DNA from: Nocardia aurantia | GTDB lineage: Bacteria; Actinomycetota; Actinomycetes; Mycobacteriales; Mycobacteriaceae | Assembly: GCF_009604425.1 (NCBI RefSeq) | Contig: NZ_WEGI01000012.1 | Coordinates: 310,001-374,000 of the forward strand | Direction of reading: 5' to 3' | Length of the DNA stretch: 64,000 nucleotides | Part shown: positions 40,490 through 48,984 of the stretch, piece by piece | Layout of the letters: each line of letters begins with the position of its first letter | Numbering within the stretch: the stretch's first letter is position 1 | Program-made: the position numbers and the translations under genes | The notes under the pieces: model-generated | Databases searched by the model: none | Seen by the model: only the letters and a program-made list of their open reading frames with translations | What the model was told of the DNA's origin: nothing

Positions 40490-41950
40490 ATGACGTCGAC
40501 CGTCGAGGGCCGGCCCGGAGCCGGCGCGAACGCGACCGGCCCGGGCGCAGACGACGCCGGTACCAAGGCCCGTCTCGGCCTGACCCTGTTCGCACTCTGC
40601 GCCGCCGGCCTGGTCGTCTCGCTGCAGCAGACCGTGGTGATTCCGCTGCTGCCGCGGCTGATCGTGCAGTTGCACACCAACGTCTCCGGCGTGACATGGC
40701 TGTTCACCGCCTCGCTGCTCACCGGCGCGGTCGCGACGCCGCTGCTGTCGCGGTTCGGCGACATGTACGGCAAGAAACTCATGGTGATGGTGTGCATGGG
40801 TCTGCTGCTGGTCGGCTCGGTGATCTGCGCCCTCGCCTCCACCCTCCCGATCTACGTCGTCGGCCGGGCGTTGCAGGGTGTGTCGTCGGCGCTGATCCCG
40901 TTGGCGATCGGCATCATTCGCGACACCTTCCCGCCGCAGCGGCTGACCACCGCCATCGGCGTGATGAGCGGCACCATGGGCGTCGGCGGCACCATCGGCA
41001 TGCTGGTCACCGGTGTCATCGCCAATCACACCACCAGTGCGCATCCGGTCTTCTGGATCACCGCGGCGATGGCGCTGCTGTCCACGGTGCTGGTCGGTGT
41101 GTCGGCCCACGACACCGGTATCCGGCACGGCGGCCGGCCCGATTTCATCGGTGCCGGTCTGCTCGCGGGACTGCTGACCTGCCTGCTGCTGGCGATCAGC
41201 GAGGGGCCGGACTGGGGCTGGGGTTCCGGCGCCGTGATCGGGCTGTTCGTCGCGGCGGTCGCGCTCACCGCGGTGTGGGTGTTCGCCGAGACCAAGGTGT
41301 CCCAGCCGCTGGTGCGGCTGCCACTGCTGGTCGGGCCGCGCTCGCTGTCGGCCAATCTCGCGTCGGCGCTGCTCGGTTTCGCGATGTTCGGATCGTTCTC
41401 GCTGATCTCGAATTTCGTCGAGACGCCGGCGGACAAGGTCGGGTACGGCCTGTCCGGCACGGTGCTGGACGTCGGCCTGTACGGCATCCCCAGCACGATC
41501 ATGATGACCTTCTTCTCGTTCCGGACCGGCCGCATCGCGGCCCGGATCGGCGCGGCGCACACGCTGGCGCTGGGCTCGGCCATCGCCGCGCTGGCGCCGC
41601 TGTCGCTGGCCTTCTTCCACACCCACGGGTACCAGCTGATCATCTCGAATGTGTTGCAGGGCATCGGGTTCGGCATCGGTTACGCGGCGCTGGGCACGCT
41701 GGCGGTACAGCACGTGGCGATGAGCGAGAGCAGCATCGCCAGCGGGATCAACTCACTGGTCCGGACCGCGGGCGGCAGTATCGCCGGCGCCATCACCGGT
41801 TCGATCCTGTCGGCGTACACCATCGGTCACTCCACCGTGCCGCAATTGCACGCGTACGTCCTGAGTTTCGTGCTGCTCGGCATCGGCGCGCTGGGGGCGG
41901 CGGCGGTGGCCTTCGGAAACGGCGTGCGGCACAAGCACATCGCGCGCTGA
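40490..41950 (+). CDS. MFS transporter (DHA2-like) next to MarR
   Basis: A 486-residue transporter with about 14 hydrophobic helices. It has LVVSLQQTVVIPLLPRL in helix 1, the motif A loop SRFGDMYGKKLMVMV, GRALQGVSSALIPLAIGII and GTMGVGGTIGMLVTGVI. The ATG at 40490 (MTSTVEG) is chosen because GAGGA precedes it and the MarR control region lies upstream. The layout suggests efflux of a toxic compound sensed by the MarR protein. The substrate is unknown. Confidence 0.88.
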   Translation: MTSTVEGRPGAGANATGPGADDAGTKARLGLTLFALCAAGLVVSLQQTVVIPLLPRLIVQLHTNVSGVTWLFTASLLTGAVATPLLSRFGDMYGKKLMVMVCMGLLLVGSVICALASTLPIYVVGRALQGVSSALIPLAIGIIRDTFPPQRLTTAIGVMSGTMGVGGTIGMLVTGVIANHTTSAHPVFWITAAMALLSTVLVGVSAHDTGIRHGGRPDFIGAGLLAGLLTCLLLAISEGPDWGWGSGAVIGLFVAAVALTAVWVFAETKVSQPLVRLPLLVGPRSLSANLASALLGFAMFGSFSLISNFVETPADKVGYGLSGTVLDVGLYGIPSTIMMTFFSFRTGRIAARIGAAHTLALGSAIAALAPLSLAFFHTHGYQLIISNVLQGIGFGIGYAALGTLAVQHVAMSESSIASGINSLVRTAGGSIAGAITGSILSAYTIGHSTVPQLHAYVLSFVLLGIGALGAAAVAFGNGVRHKHIAR

Positions 41951-41955
41951 ATTGA

Positions 41956-42246
41956 TCAGCGGATTCGCGGCTCCCGGGCCTCCACGGCGTCCTTGGCCTC
42001 GCGCAGCGAGGCCCGGGGGTGCAATTCGCGATACCGCTTGATCGCGTGAATCTTCTTGCCCTGGGCCAGCAGTTCGTCCACTTCGGCCATGCCGCCGGCG
42101 AATTCGACCGGTAGCGGCCGCGGCGGCCGATACTCCGCATCCACGTGTTCCGTGTCGATCTCGGCGATGCCGAGGTGCGCGAGGATCGCGTCCAGCTTGC
42201 GTTCGATGCGATCGAGTCTGCGGTCCTGCCGCTCGTTGGCGAACAT
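41956..42246 (-). CDS. Small protein with bL12 C-terminal-like motif
   Basis: A 96-residue protein. The N-terminus is a charged coiled-coil-like helix (ERQDRRLDRIERKLDAILAHL); the C-terminus QGKKIHAIKRYRELHPRASL, then REAKDAVE, resembles the ribosomal L7/L12 C-terminal fold (K-IxAIKxxRE...SLxEAKDxVE). Small proteins of this kind are common in actinobacteria and uncharacterised. It is convergent with the preceding transporter (5 bp between stops) and shares strand with the next MFS gene. The start is supported by a leaderless -10 box. Confidence 0.75.
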   Translation of the reverse strand: MFANERQDRRLDRIERKLDAILAHLGIAEIDTEHVDAEYRPPRPLPVEFAGGMAEVDELLAQGKKIHAIKRYRELHPRASLREAKDAVEAREPRIR

Positions 42247-42252
42247 GCCCCG

Positions 42253-42258
42253 ACTGTA
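42253..42258 (-). promoter_or_regulatory. -10 box TACAGT, leaderless type
   Basis: On the minus strand TACAGT ends 6 nt before the ATG at 42246. It overlaps the gap of 26 bp after the upstream MFS gene. Confidence 0.45.
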
Positions 42259-42272
42259 ACCGCGCGATCGTG

Positions 42273-43616
42273 TCAGGGTTCCGGGGTCGCGACGATGCGC
42301 GCGAACCACGCGCACAACAGGATCGCGACCAGCGGAAAGATCAGCGCGGTGGTCAGCGAGGTGAACTTCGCCAGCCAGCCGATCACCGACGGCCCGGCGA
42401 GGAACCCGAGATAGCCGAGCGTGAACACGTGCGACATATCGGTGGTCGCCGTCTCGGTCCCGAGATTGCCCGCGGCGCTGAAGATCTGGGGTACCCCGCC
42501 GGCCAGCCCGACCCCCAGCAGCGCCCAGCCCGCCAGAGTGACCGGGACCCATGCCGATCCGACGATCAGTCCCAGTCCCGCCGCGGCGAGCAGTGCGCCC
42601 CAGCGCACCAGCGCCACCCGCCCGAACCGGCCGTTGATCCGGTCGGCGGCGAATCGCCCGATGGTCATCGTCGTCGAGAACGCGCCGAAGGCCAGGGCCG
42701 CGACGGCGTCGGAGACGTGCAATCGCTCGTGCACCTGCAGGGTGCTCCAGTCGTTCGCCACCCCCTCGGTCATCAGGAACGCGATCGCGATAGCCCCGAG
42801 CGCCAGCACCTTTCGCACATCCCGGCGAGCGCGCACGGGTGCGGCGCCGGAACCGGCATACGCCTCGGCGCCGTCGGAGCCCGAACCGGCGCCGGTCGCC
42901 GTGGATCGGACGTCCGCAGTCTCGAGTCCGGCACCCGACTCCAGCAGGGCGGCATCCTCGGCCGGATGCGGCCGGTCGCGGGGGAGAAGCCTCGGGACAC
43001 AGGCGATGACGAGCACCAGGGCGACCGCCGCGACGACCGCGACGGTGACCCGGGCGTCTACGCCGGCGTGCAGCGCGGCCGCACCGACGAGCGACCCGGC
43101 CAGTCCGCCGCAGGAGAACAGCGCGTGGAACGCGGACATGATCGGCCGCCCGTACTGCCGTTCCACGTGCACCGCTTGACTGTTCATCGACACGTCCAGC
43201 GCGCCGTTGCCGATACCCAGGGCCGCGAGCCCGAGCGCCAGCGTCACCGGGCCGGTCGCGTTGATCGGGATCAGGATCACCAGGGCGACGAACACTCCGG
43301 CGGCGGCGACCATCGCCCGGCTGCCGACTCGATCGGCGACCGGCCCGGCGGCCTGCATGCCGAGAATGCCGCCGCCGGCCATCAGCAGGATCAGCATGCC
43401 CAGCGTGGCGTGCGAGACCCCGGTGCGCGTGGTGATCACCGGAATGTGCACGACCCACATCGACAGGGTGAATCCGTTCAGCCCGAACACCGTGAAAACG
43501 GCCGCGCGCGCGAACCGGGTGGTGGGGGCGAGCGTCGACGTGTCCACCGATTCGACGGTACCGGCTCGGGCCGGGTCACCGATGGGACAAGATCCGGTTG
43601 TCGGCAGAGCAAACAT
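42273..43616 (-). CDS. MFS transporter (FucP/YbjJ-like group)
   Basis: A 447-residue membrane protein with about 12 helices: AAVFTVFGLNGFTLSMWVVH first, TLGMLILLMAGGGILGMQAAG, the motif A-like VADRVGSRAMVAAAG, GNGALDVSMNSQAVHVER (a hallmark of the YbjJ/sugar-permease group), and RFAADRINGRFG in the C-half. A hydrophilic loop of about 60 residues joins the halves. The ATG at 43616 has AAAGGTAG upstream. It is divergent from the alpha/beta hydrolase gene across 76 bp. The substrate is unknown. Confidence 0.87.
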   Translation of the reverse strand: MFALPTTGSCPIGDPARAGTVESVDTSTLAPTTRFARAAVFTVFGLNGFTLSMWVVHIPVITTRTGVSHATLGMLILLMAGGGILGMQAAGPVADRVGSRAMVAAAGVFVALVILIPINATGPVTLALGLAALGIGNGALDVSMNSQAVHVERQYGRPIMSAFHALFSCGGLAGSLVGAAALHAGVDARVTVAVVAAVALVLVIACVPRLLPRDRPHPAEDAALLESGAGLETADVRSTATGAGSGSDGAEAYAGSGAAPVRARRDVRKVLALGAIAIAFLMTEGVANDWSTLQVHERLHVSDAVAALAFGAFSTTMTIGRFAADRINGRFGRVALVRWGALLAAAGLGLIVGSAWVPVTLAGWALLGVGLAGGVPQIFSAAGNLGTETATTDMSHVFTLGYLGFLAGPSVIGWLAKFTSLTTALIFPLVAILLCAWFARIVATPEP

Positions 43617-43692
43617 ACAGCTACCTTTGATCGGACAGTCCGGATCGATGATCCGGGATTCGCTCGGCAACCGCGCAGAAGGAGGCTCTCCG

Positions 43693-44520
43693 ATGCCTGT
43701 GTGTACGACGCGTGACGGAGTGGAGATCTACTACAAGGACTGGGGTTCGGGCCGCCCGGTGGTGTTCATCCACGGATGGCCGCTGTCCGCCGATGCCTGG
43801 GACGACCAGATGAAGGCGGTCGCCGACAGCGGCTTCCGTGGCATCGCCCACGATCGGCGCGGCCATGGCCGGTCGAGTCAGCCCTGGGAGGGTTACGACT
43901 TCGACACCTTCGCCGACGATCTGAACGATCTGATGACGCAGCTCGACCTGCGGGACGTCACCCTGGTCGCGCATTCGATGGGCGGCGGCGAACTGGCCCG
44001 CTACATCGGCCGGCACGGCACCGCGCGGGTCCGTTCGGCGGTCCTGCTGTCGGCGATCACGCCGCACATGCTGAAGACCGCCGACAATCCGTCGGGTGTG
44101 CCCGAGGACGCGCTCGAGCAGATCAAGAACGGAATCCTCACCGAGCGGTCGCAGTTCTGGAAGGACACGTCCGAGACCTTCTTCGGCGCGAACCGGCGCG
44201 GTTCCAAGGCCACCCAGGGCAACCGGGACGCGTTCTGGTTCATGGCCATGCACGAGTCGATCCAGGCCGGCGTGAAGTGCGTGGACGCCTTCGGCTGGGA
44301 CGATTTCACCGCCGACCTGAAGACGTTCGACATTCCCACGCTGATCGTGCACGGCGACGACGATCAGATCGTGCCGATCGATGGCACCGCGCGGCAGGCG
44401 GTCGAGATCATCCGGGACGCCAGCCTCATCGTGTACGAGGGTGCCTCGCACGGCCTGGCCATGGTGCCGGGCGACAAGGAGCGTTTCATCAAGGATCTGA
44501 CCACCTTCCTGGGGGTCTGA
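43693..44520 (+). CDS. Alpha/beta hydrolase, non-haem chloroperoxidase type
   Basis: A 275-residue alpha/beta-fold enzyme of the cofactor-free haloperoxidase/esterase group. Catalytic triad: nucleophile Ser in VAHSMGGGELARY, Asp in VHGDDDQIVP, His in EGASHGLAMVPGD. The oxyanion motif is VFIHGWPLSADAW. The haloperoxidase activity of this group is usually a side reaction, with perhydrolase or esterase as the real role. The ATG at 43693 follows GGAGG. A hairpin terminator follows it. Confidence 0.9.
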   Translation: MPVCTTRDGVEIYYKDWGSGRPVVFIHGWPLSADAWDDQMKAVADSGFRGIAHDRRGHGRSSQPWEGYDFDTFADDLNDLMTQLDLRDVTLVAHSMGGGELARYIGRHGTARVRSAVLLSAITPHMLKTADNPSGVPEDALEQIKNGILTERSQFWKDTSETFFGANRRGSKATQGNRDAFWFMAMHESIQAGVKCVDAFGWDDFTADLKTFDIPTLIVHGDDDQIVPIDGTARQAVEIIRDASLIVYEGASHGLAMVPGDKERFIKDLTTFLGV

Positions 44521-44528
44521 TCCGTGCG

Positions 44529-44551
44529 GATCCGGTCCCGGCGACCGGATC
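44529..44551. terminator. Bidirectional terminator
   Basis: GATCCGGTC / GACCGGATC, a 9-bp perfect stem with loop CCGGC, lies between the convergent hydrolase and BenE-type genes. Confidence 0.65.
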
Positions 44552-44562
44552 TGCGGCGCCGG

Positions 44563-46137
44563 CTACCGCGAATTCGCGGCGGCCGGCGTTCCGGTCGCCC
44601 GCGCCGCCAGCACCCACCGCACGAGCAATCCGGCGGCCAGCGCCCAGAACGCGGCCCCGATGCCCGCGATGGTGATCGCCGACGCCGAGACCAGGAAGGT
44701 CACCGCGGCGGCGGTGCGGTGCTCGGCCGGCCCCAGCGCGGCGGTCAGCGCACCGGCCAGGGTGGCCAGGAGGGCAAGGCCCGCAACACTTTCCAGCGCA
44801 CCCCTGGGTGCCGCGGCGACCAGCGTCACCAGTGCGGCGGCGGCCGGCGCGATCAGCAGATAGGTGCACCCGGTGCCGAACGCGGCGATCCACCGCCGGC
44901 GCGGATCCGGATGCGCGGCAGGCGCAGCGGTGAGCGCGGCGCTGATCGCGGCCAGGTTCACCACGTGCCCGCCGGCGGTCGCACCGACGAGGGTGCCCAG
45001 CCCGGTTGTGGTCATCGCGGCCCGCCACGGCACCCGGTAGCCGAACGACGACAGCACCGCGGTGCCGGGAATGTTCTGCGCGGCCATGGTCACGATGTAC
45101 AGCGGCACCGCGACGCCGATCACCGCCTGCCAGGTCCAGTGCGGGGCGGACAGTTCCACGTGCGGCGTCATCGCGGCGAGATCGAGGCGCCGATGCGTGA
45201 CCGCGATATCGATGCCCACGCCGACCGCCGCCGTCGCGAAGGCCGCCGGCACCGCCCAGCACGCCGCGAACCGTTGCAACGCCAGCCACACGACCAGCAC
45301 CGGCACCACGACCGCCGGACTGACGGTCACCGAACGCACCGGCGCCAGGCACAGCGGCACCAGTACCCCGGCCAGCATCGCCTGCGCGATCTCGACCGGG
45401 ATCGCGGCGATCAACCGGCCCAGCCGATCCCAGAATCCGGTGAGCACGATCAGCACCCCGGTCACGAGGAACGCGCCCACCGCCGCGGCCCAGCCCCCGG
45501 CCACCGCTCCGGTACTCGCCAGCAGCGCCGCACCGGGCGTCGACCAGGCCAGCGTGACCGGAATTCGGAAACGCCAGGCCAGCAACAACATTCCGACCGC
45601 CTGCGTGATGCAGACGACTGTCAGCCCCGAAGCCGCCTGGGCCGGTGTCGCCCCCATCTTCGTCAGCCCGGCCAGCACGACCGCGAACGAACTGGTGAAC
45701 CCGACCAGCGCCGCCACCGCCCCGGCCCCGATCGCGTGCGCGGTATGTCCTCGCGCGCCGTCGCCGACCCTGGGCCACACCGGTTCGCCCGCCGTCTCCC
45801 CGTCGCGTTCGCCGGGCACCAGATCACCGGATCGTCCTGTAGGCCAACTGTTTTCGTCGGTCATTGCCGCGAATCCGTCGACGCCGGTGGCAGGTTCGCC
45901 GAATTTGCTGGTGGGCCGGTCGGTTCGGGTGATGTCGGCTGCGGATGGGTCGGACTCGTCGGATTCGACTGTCGACCAGAGTGTTTCGGTAGTTGTCGCC
46001 GCAGATGTGTCCTCGGGCTCGGCCGTGGGCTCACGGGACCGCCGCGTTGCGGCAGGCCGATCCGATATGCCACTCGCCGGACCATCCGGTTCGAGGGGCG
46101 AGGTTCCGGGGGTTTCGGCGTCGGCGGTGGTGCTCAC
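44563..46137 (-). CDS. BenE-family benzoate/H+ symporter
   Basis: A 524-residue protein whose C-terminal 400 residues match BenE transporters: GAGAVAALVGFTSSFAVVLAG, TPAQAASGLTVVCITQAVGML, VTLAWSTPGAALLAS, and later AAQNIPGTAVLSSFGYRVPW. About 12 membrane helices are present. The first 125 residues are a hydrophilic, Ser/Thr/Glu/Asp-rich extension unusual for the family. An internal ATG at 45864 would give 433 residues, near family size, and may be the true start; neither start has a clear ribosome site. No benzoate degradation genes are nearby, so the substrate is unproved. Confidence 0.8.
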   Translation of the reverse strand: MSTTADAETPGTSPLEPDGPASGISDRPAATRRSREPTAEPEDTSAATTTETLWSTVESDESDPSAADITRTDRPTSKFGEPATGVDGFAAMTDENSWPTGRSGDLVPGERDGETAGEPVWPRVGDGARGHTAHAIGAGAVAALVGFTSSFAVVLAGLTKMGATPAQAASGLTVVCITQAVGMLLLAWRFRIPVTLAWSTPGAALLASTGAVAGGWAAAVGAFLVTGVLIVLTGFWDRLGRLIAAIPVEIAQAMLAGVLVPLCLAPVRSVTVSPAVVVPVLVVWLALQRFAACWAVPAAFATAAVGVGIDIAVTHRRLDLAAMTPHVELSAPHWTWQAVIGVAVPLYIVTMAAQNIPGTAVLSSFGYRVPWRAAMTTTGLGTLVGATAGGHVVNLAAISAALTAAPAAHPDPRRRWIAAFGTGCTYLLIAPAAAALVTLVAAAPRGALESVAGLALLATLAGALTAALGPAEHRTAAAVTFLVSASAITIAGIGAAFWALAAGLLVRWVLAARATGTPAAANSR

Positions 46138-46215
46138 CGTGTCATGGTCGACGACCCTGGTCGCCGCGGTCAGCGGCCAATCGCGCGAAAGTGGTCCGTT
46201 TTCGGCGGGACGGGT

Positions 46216-46719
46216 TCAGCGCGAACCGCCGTCGGCGGCCACCCGGGCCAGCAGGGGGGCCGTGCGGGGGCCGACGAACTGCTGCATCACCAGGGCCATA
46301 TTGGTGCGCTCGACGCCGCGGATCTCCAGGATCCGGCCCGCGACCCGATACAGGTCGTCGGCGTCGCGGGCGACCACCCGGACGGTGAGGTCGGTCTGCC
46401 CGGTGAGCCCGCACACCTCGGTGACCTCCGGGATCCGGGACAATTCGGCGACGACGGCGTCGAGCGTGTGCTGATCCACCACGACCGACACGAACGCGGC
46501 GAGCGGATATCCCAGCGCGCGTGGGTCGACCCGGCGTTCGAAACTCGCCAGCACCCCGGCCGATTCCCAGCGCGCCAGCCGGGCCTGCACGGTGTTGCGG
46601 GACAAACCCAGCCGGGCGGCCAGTTCCACGCCGGTGGCGCGGGGATTGGCGACCAGCTCCAGCAACAGCCGCGCATCCGTCGCGTCGACCGCGGTACCGA
46701 CCTGTTCTGCACTGGACAT
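46216..46719 (-). CDS. Lrp/AsnC-family regulator divergent from the bkd operon
   Basis: A 167-residue regulator with the helix-turn-helix TDARLLLELVANPRATGVELAAR then LGLSRNTVQARLARWESAGVL, and a RAM domain (ALGYPLAAFVSVVV, EVTEVCGLTGQTDLTVRVVA). The ATG at 46719 (MSSAEQVG) is 7 nt behind CATACT, a leaderless layout; a longer frame is open but less likely. It faces the bkdA gene across 214 bp, the place of BkdR-like activators that sense branched-chain amino acids. Paralogous to lrpA in this window. Confidence 0.9.
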   Translation of the reverse strand: MSSAEQVGTAVDATDARLLLELVANPRATGVELAARLGLSRNTVQARLARWESAGVLASFERRVDPRALGYPLAAFVSVVVDQHTLDAVVAELSRIPEVTEVCGLTGQTDLTVRVVARDADDLYRVAGRILEIRGVERTNMALVMQQFVGPRTAPLLARVAADGGSR

Positions 46720-46727
46720 GTTACGCA

Positions 46728-46733
46728 GTATGA
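46728..46733 (-). promoter_or_regulatory. -10 box CATACT of the Lrp gene, leaderless type
   Basis: On the minus strand CATACT ends about 7-8 nt before the ATG at 46719. One mismatch to TANNNT, in the first base. Confidence 0.4.
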
Positions 46734-46816
46734 CAGGCGCATTACCGGTCGTGGCGCGCATTCTGCCCAGTTACAAGGTTGGTACTTGCGCGTTTCGCTC
46801 AATCGTGGATGCTGTG

Positions 46817-46831
46817 TGGTGTAGGACACCA
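46817..46831 (+). promoter_or_regulatory. TGGTGT-AGG-ACACCA palindrome upstream of bkdA
   Basis: A perfect 6-bp inverted repeat with a 3-bp spacer in the Lrp-bkdA gap, about 100 bp before the bkdA start. Candidate site for the Lrp-type regulator. Confidence 0.5.
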
Positions 46832-46933
46832 TTGCACCGCGACGGCCGGCGACCCCGGCCGGACCCGGAGGCGGCCGCTGCGCCACCCGCGCAGGGCCCC
46901 GTGATCGCCCGGACGGGCGAGGAGGCGATGACC

Positions 46934-48013
46934 ATGACCGACCCGAGCGCCTATCCGGTGCAGTTGGTCCAGCCCGACGGTCGCCGCGTGCTCGATCGCG
47001 AGCATGCCGCGCTGGTCGCCGACGTCGGCCCCGAGCGGCTGCGGCAGATGTACGAGGACATGGTCCTCGCCCGCCGCATCGACACCGAGGCCACCGCCCT
47101 GCAACGGCAGGGACAACTCGGACTGTGGCCGCCGCTGCTGGGCCAGGAGGCCGCGCAGGTCGGTTCCGCACACGCCCTGAACCCCGACGATTACGTGTTC
47201 TGCAGCTACCGCGAGGCCGCGGTGGCCTACTGCCGCGGCGTGGATCCGGCCGCGATCACCCGGATGTGGCGCGGGGTCGCGCACTTCTGCTGGGAACCGG
47301 ACACGATCAACATGACCAATCCGGCGATCGTCGTCGGCGCGCAGGGACTGCACGCCACCGGTTACGCCTACGCCGCGCACCTCGACGGCGCCGAGATCGC
47401 GGTCGTCGCCTACTTCGGCGACGGCGCCACCAGCCAGGGCGATATCGCGGAGGCACTGGGTTTCGCGGCCTCGTGGAGTGCGCCGGTGGTGTTCTTCTGC
47501 CAGAACAACCACTGGGCGATCAGCGAACCGGTGCAGGTGCAGAGCGCGACGCCGATCGCGCGGCGCGCCTACGGGTACGGCATGCCGGGGGTGCGGGTCG
47601 ACGGCAACGACGCGCTGGGCGTGCTCGCGGTGACCCGGCAGGCGGTGGCCCGGGCGCGGGCCGGCGGCGGGCCGTCGTTCATCGAGGCGATCACCTATCG
47701 GATGGGCCCGCACACCACCGCCGACGATCCGACCCGATATCGCACCGCGGCGGAACTGGAACTGTGGCGCCGCCGCGATCCGATCGACCGGATGCGCCGG
47801 TTGCTGGAGCGCGAGGGGTACTGGGACGGCGAATTCGAACAGCGGGTCGGCGACCACGCGGACGCCGTGGGCGAACTGGTCCGCGCCGCCACCATCGGCA
47901 TGTCCGATCCGGAACCCGCGGCGCTGTTCGACCACGTCTACGCGACACCGCATCCGCTCGTCGACGAACAGCGCCGGCAGTACACCGCCTATCTGGAGGG
48001 AGTCCGGTCATGA
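46934..48013 (+). CDS. bkdA: Branched-chain 2-oxoacid dehydrogenase E1 alpha
   Basis: A 359-residue thiamine-diphosphate-dependent subunit that decarboxylates oxoacids of valine, leucine and isoleucine. The TPP motif is GDGATSQGDIAEALGFAASW...FFCQNN (GDG-x-N), and HTTADDPTRYR is typical of branched-chain E1 alpha. Of two close ATGs, 46934 has AGGAGG at 8 nt, while 46928 is only 2 nt from it. It overlaps bkdB by 4 bp (ATGA). Confidence 0.94.
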   Translation: MTDPSAYPVQLVQPDGRRVLDREHAALVADVGPERLRQMYEDMVLARRIDTEATALQRQGQLGLWPPLLGQEAAQVGSAHALNPDDYVFCSYREAAVAYCRGVDPAAITRMWRGVAHFCWEPDTINMTNPAIVVGAQGLHATGYAYAAHLDGAEIAVVAYFGDGATSQGDIAEALGFAASWSAPVVFFCQNNHWAISEPVQVQSATPIARRAYGYGMPGVRVDGNDALGVLAVTRQAVARARAGGGPSFIEAITYRMGPHTTADDPTRYRTAAELELWRRRDPIDRMRRLLEREGYWDGEFEQRVGDHADAVGELVRAATIGMSDPEPAALFDHVYATPHPLVDEQRRQYTAYLEGVRS

Positions 48014-48984
48014 TCACGTTCGCCGCCGCTCTGAACACGGGCCTGCGCCGGGCCCTGGAGGACGACCCGAAGGTGGTGCTGCTCGGCGAGGACATCGGCC
48101 GGCTCGGCGGTGTCTTCCGGGTGACCGATTCGCTGCAGAAGGACTTCGGCGACAACCGGGTGATCGACACGCCGCTGGCCGAATCCGGCATCATCGGAAC
48201 GGCTTTCGGCATGGCGCTGCGGGGTTACCGGCCGGTGTGCGAGATCCAGTTCGACGGTTTCGTGTATCCGGCCTTCGACCAGATCGTCGCCCAGGTCGCG
48301 AAGATCCACTACCGCACCGGCGGTGCGGTGTCGGCGCCGCTGACCGTCCGGATCCCGTTCGGCGGCGGGATCGGCGCGGTGGAGCACCACTCCGAGTCGC
48401 CGGAGGCGTACTTCGCGCACACCGCGGGCCTGCGGGTGGTGTCGCCCAGCACCCCCGCCGACGCGTATCTCATGGTGCGCCAATCGATTTCGCTGCCGGA
48501 TCCGGTGATCTTCCTGGAACCCAAGCGGCGCTACTGGGACAAGGCCGAGGTCGACCTCGACGCGCTCGACGCCGATCCGTACCCGCTGGACCGCGCCCGA
48601 ATACGCCGGCCGGGCACCGACGCCACGGTGGTGGCCTACGGCGGCATGGTCCGGACCGCGCTGACCGCGGCGGAGATCGCCGCGGGGGAGGGCCGTGAAC
48701 TCGAGGTGATCGATCTGCGCAGCCTGTCGCCGATCGACTTCGACACGGTCGAGGAATCGGTGCGGCGCACCGGCCGGTTGATCGTCACGCACGAGGCGCC
48801 GGTGTTCGCGGGGCTGGGCGCGGAGATCGCCGCCCGGATCAGCGAGCGCTGTTTCTACTACTTGGAGGCGCCGGTCCTGCGCGTCGGTGGCTTCGACATC
48901 CCCTATCCCCCCGCTAAGCTCGAACGGCACCACCTGCCCGACCCCGATCGCATCCTCGATGCGGTCGATCGAACGTTTGCGTGA
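48010..48984 (+). CDS. bkdB: Branched-chain 2-oxoacid dehydrogenase E1 beta
   Basis: A 324-residue E1 beta subunit that completes the active site with BkdA. Motifs: VVLLGEDIGRLGGVFRVTD, VIDTPLAESGIIGTAFGMAL, GAVEHHSESPEAYFAHTAGL, VSPSTPADAYLMV, FLEPKRRYW and EVIDLRSLSPID. The start codon overlaps the bkdA stop. It in turn overlaps bkdC by 4 bp (GTGA), so all three are translationally coupled. Confidence 0.95.
   Translation: MITFAAALNTGLRRALEDDPKVVLLGEDIGRLGGVFRVTDSLQKDFGDNRVIDTPLAESGIIGTAFGMALRGYRPVCEIQFDGFVYPAFDQIVAQVAKIHYRTGGAVSAPLTVRIPFGGGIGAVEHHSESPEAYFAHTAGLRVVSPSTPADAYLMVRQSISLPDPVIFLEPKRRYWDKAEVDLDALDADPYPLDRARIRRPGTDATVVAYGGMVRTALTAAEIAAGEGRELEVIDLRSLSPIDFDTVEESVRRTGRLIVTHEAPVFAGLGAEIAARISERCFYYLEAPVLRVGGFDIPYPPAKLERHHLPDPDRILDAVDRTFA

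Noticed and set aside
40394-41713. 439-codon minus-strand frame opposite the MarR-linked MFS gene
   Set aside because: Gln/Arg/His-rich shadow; the plus-strand protein has MFS motifs.
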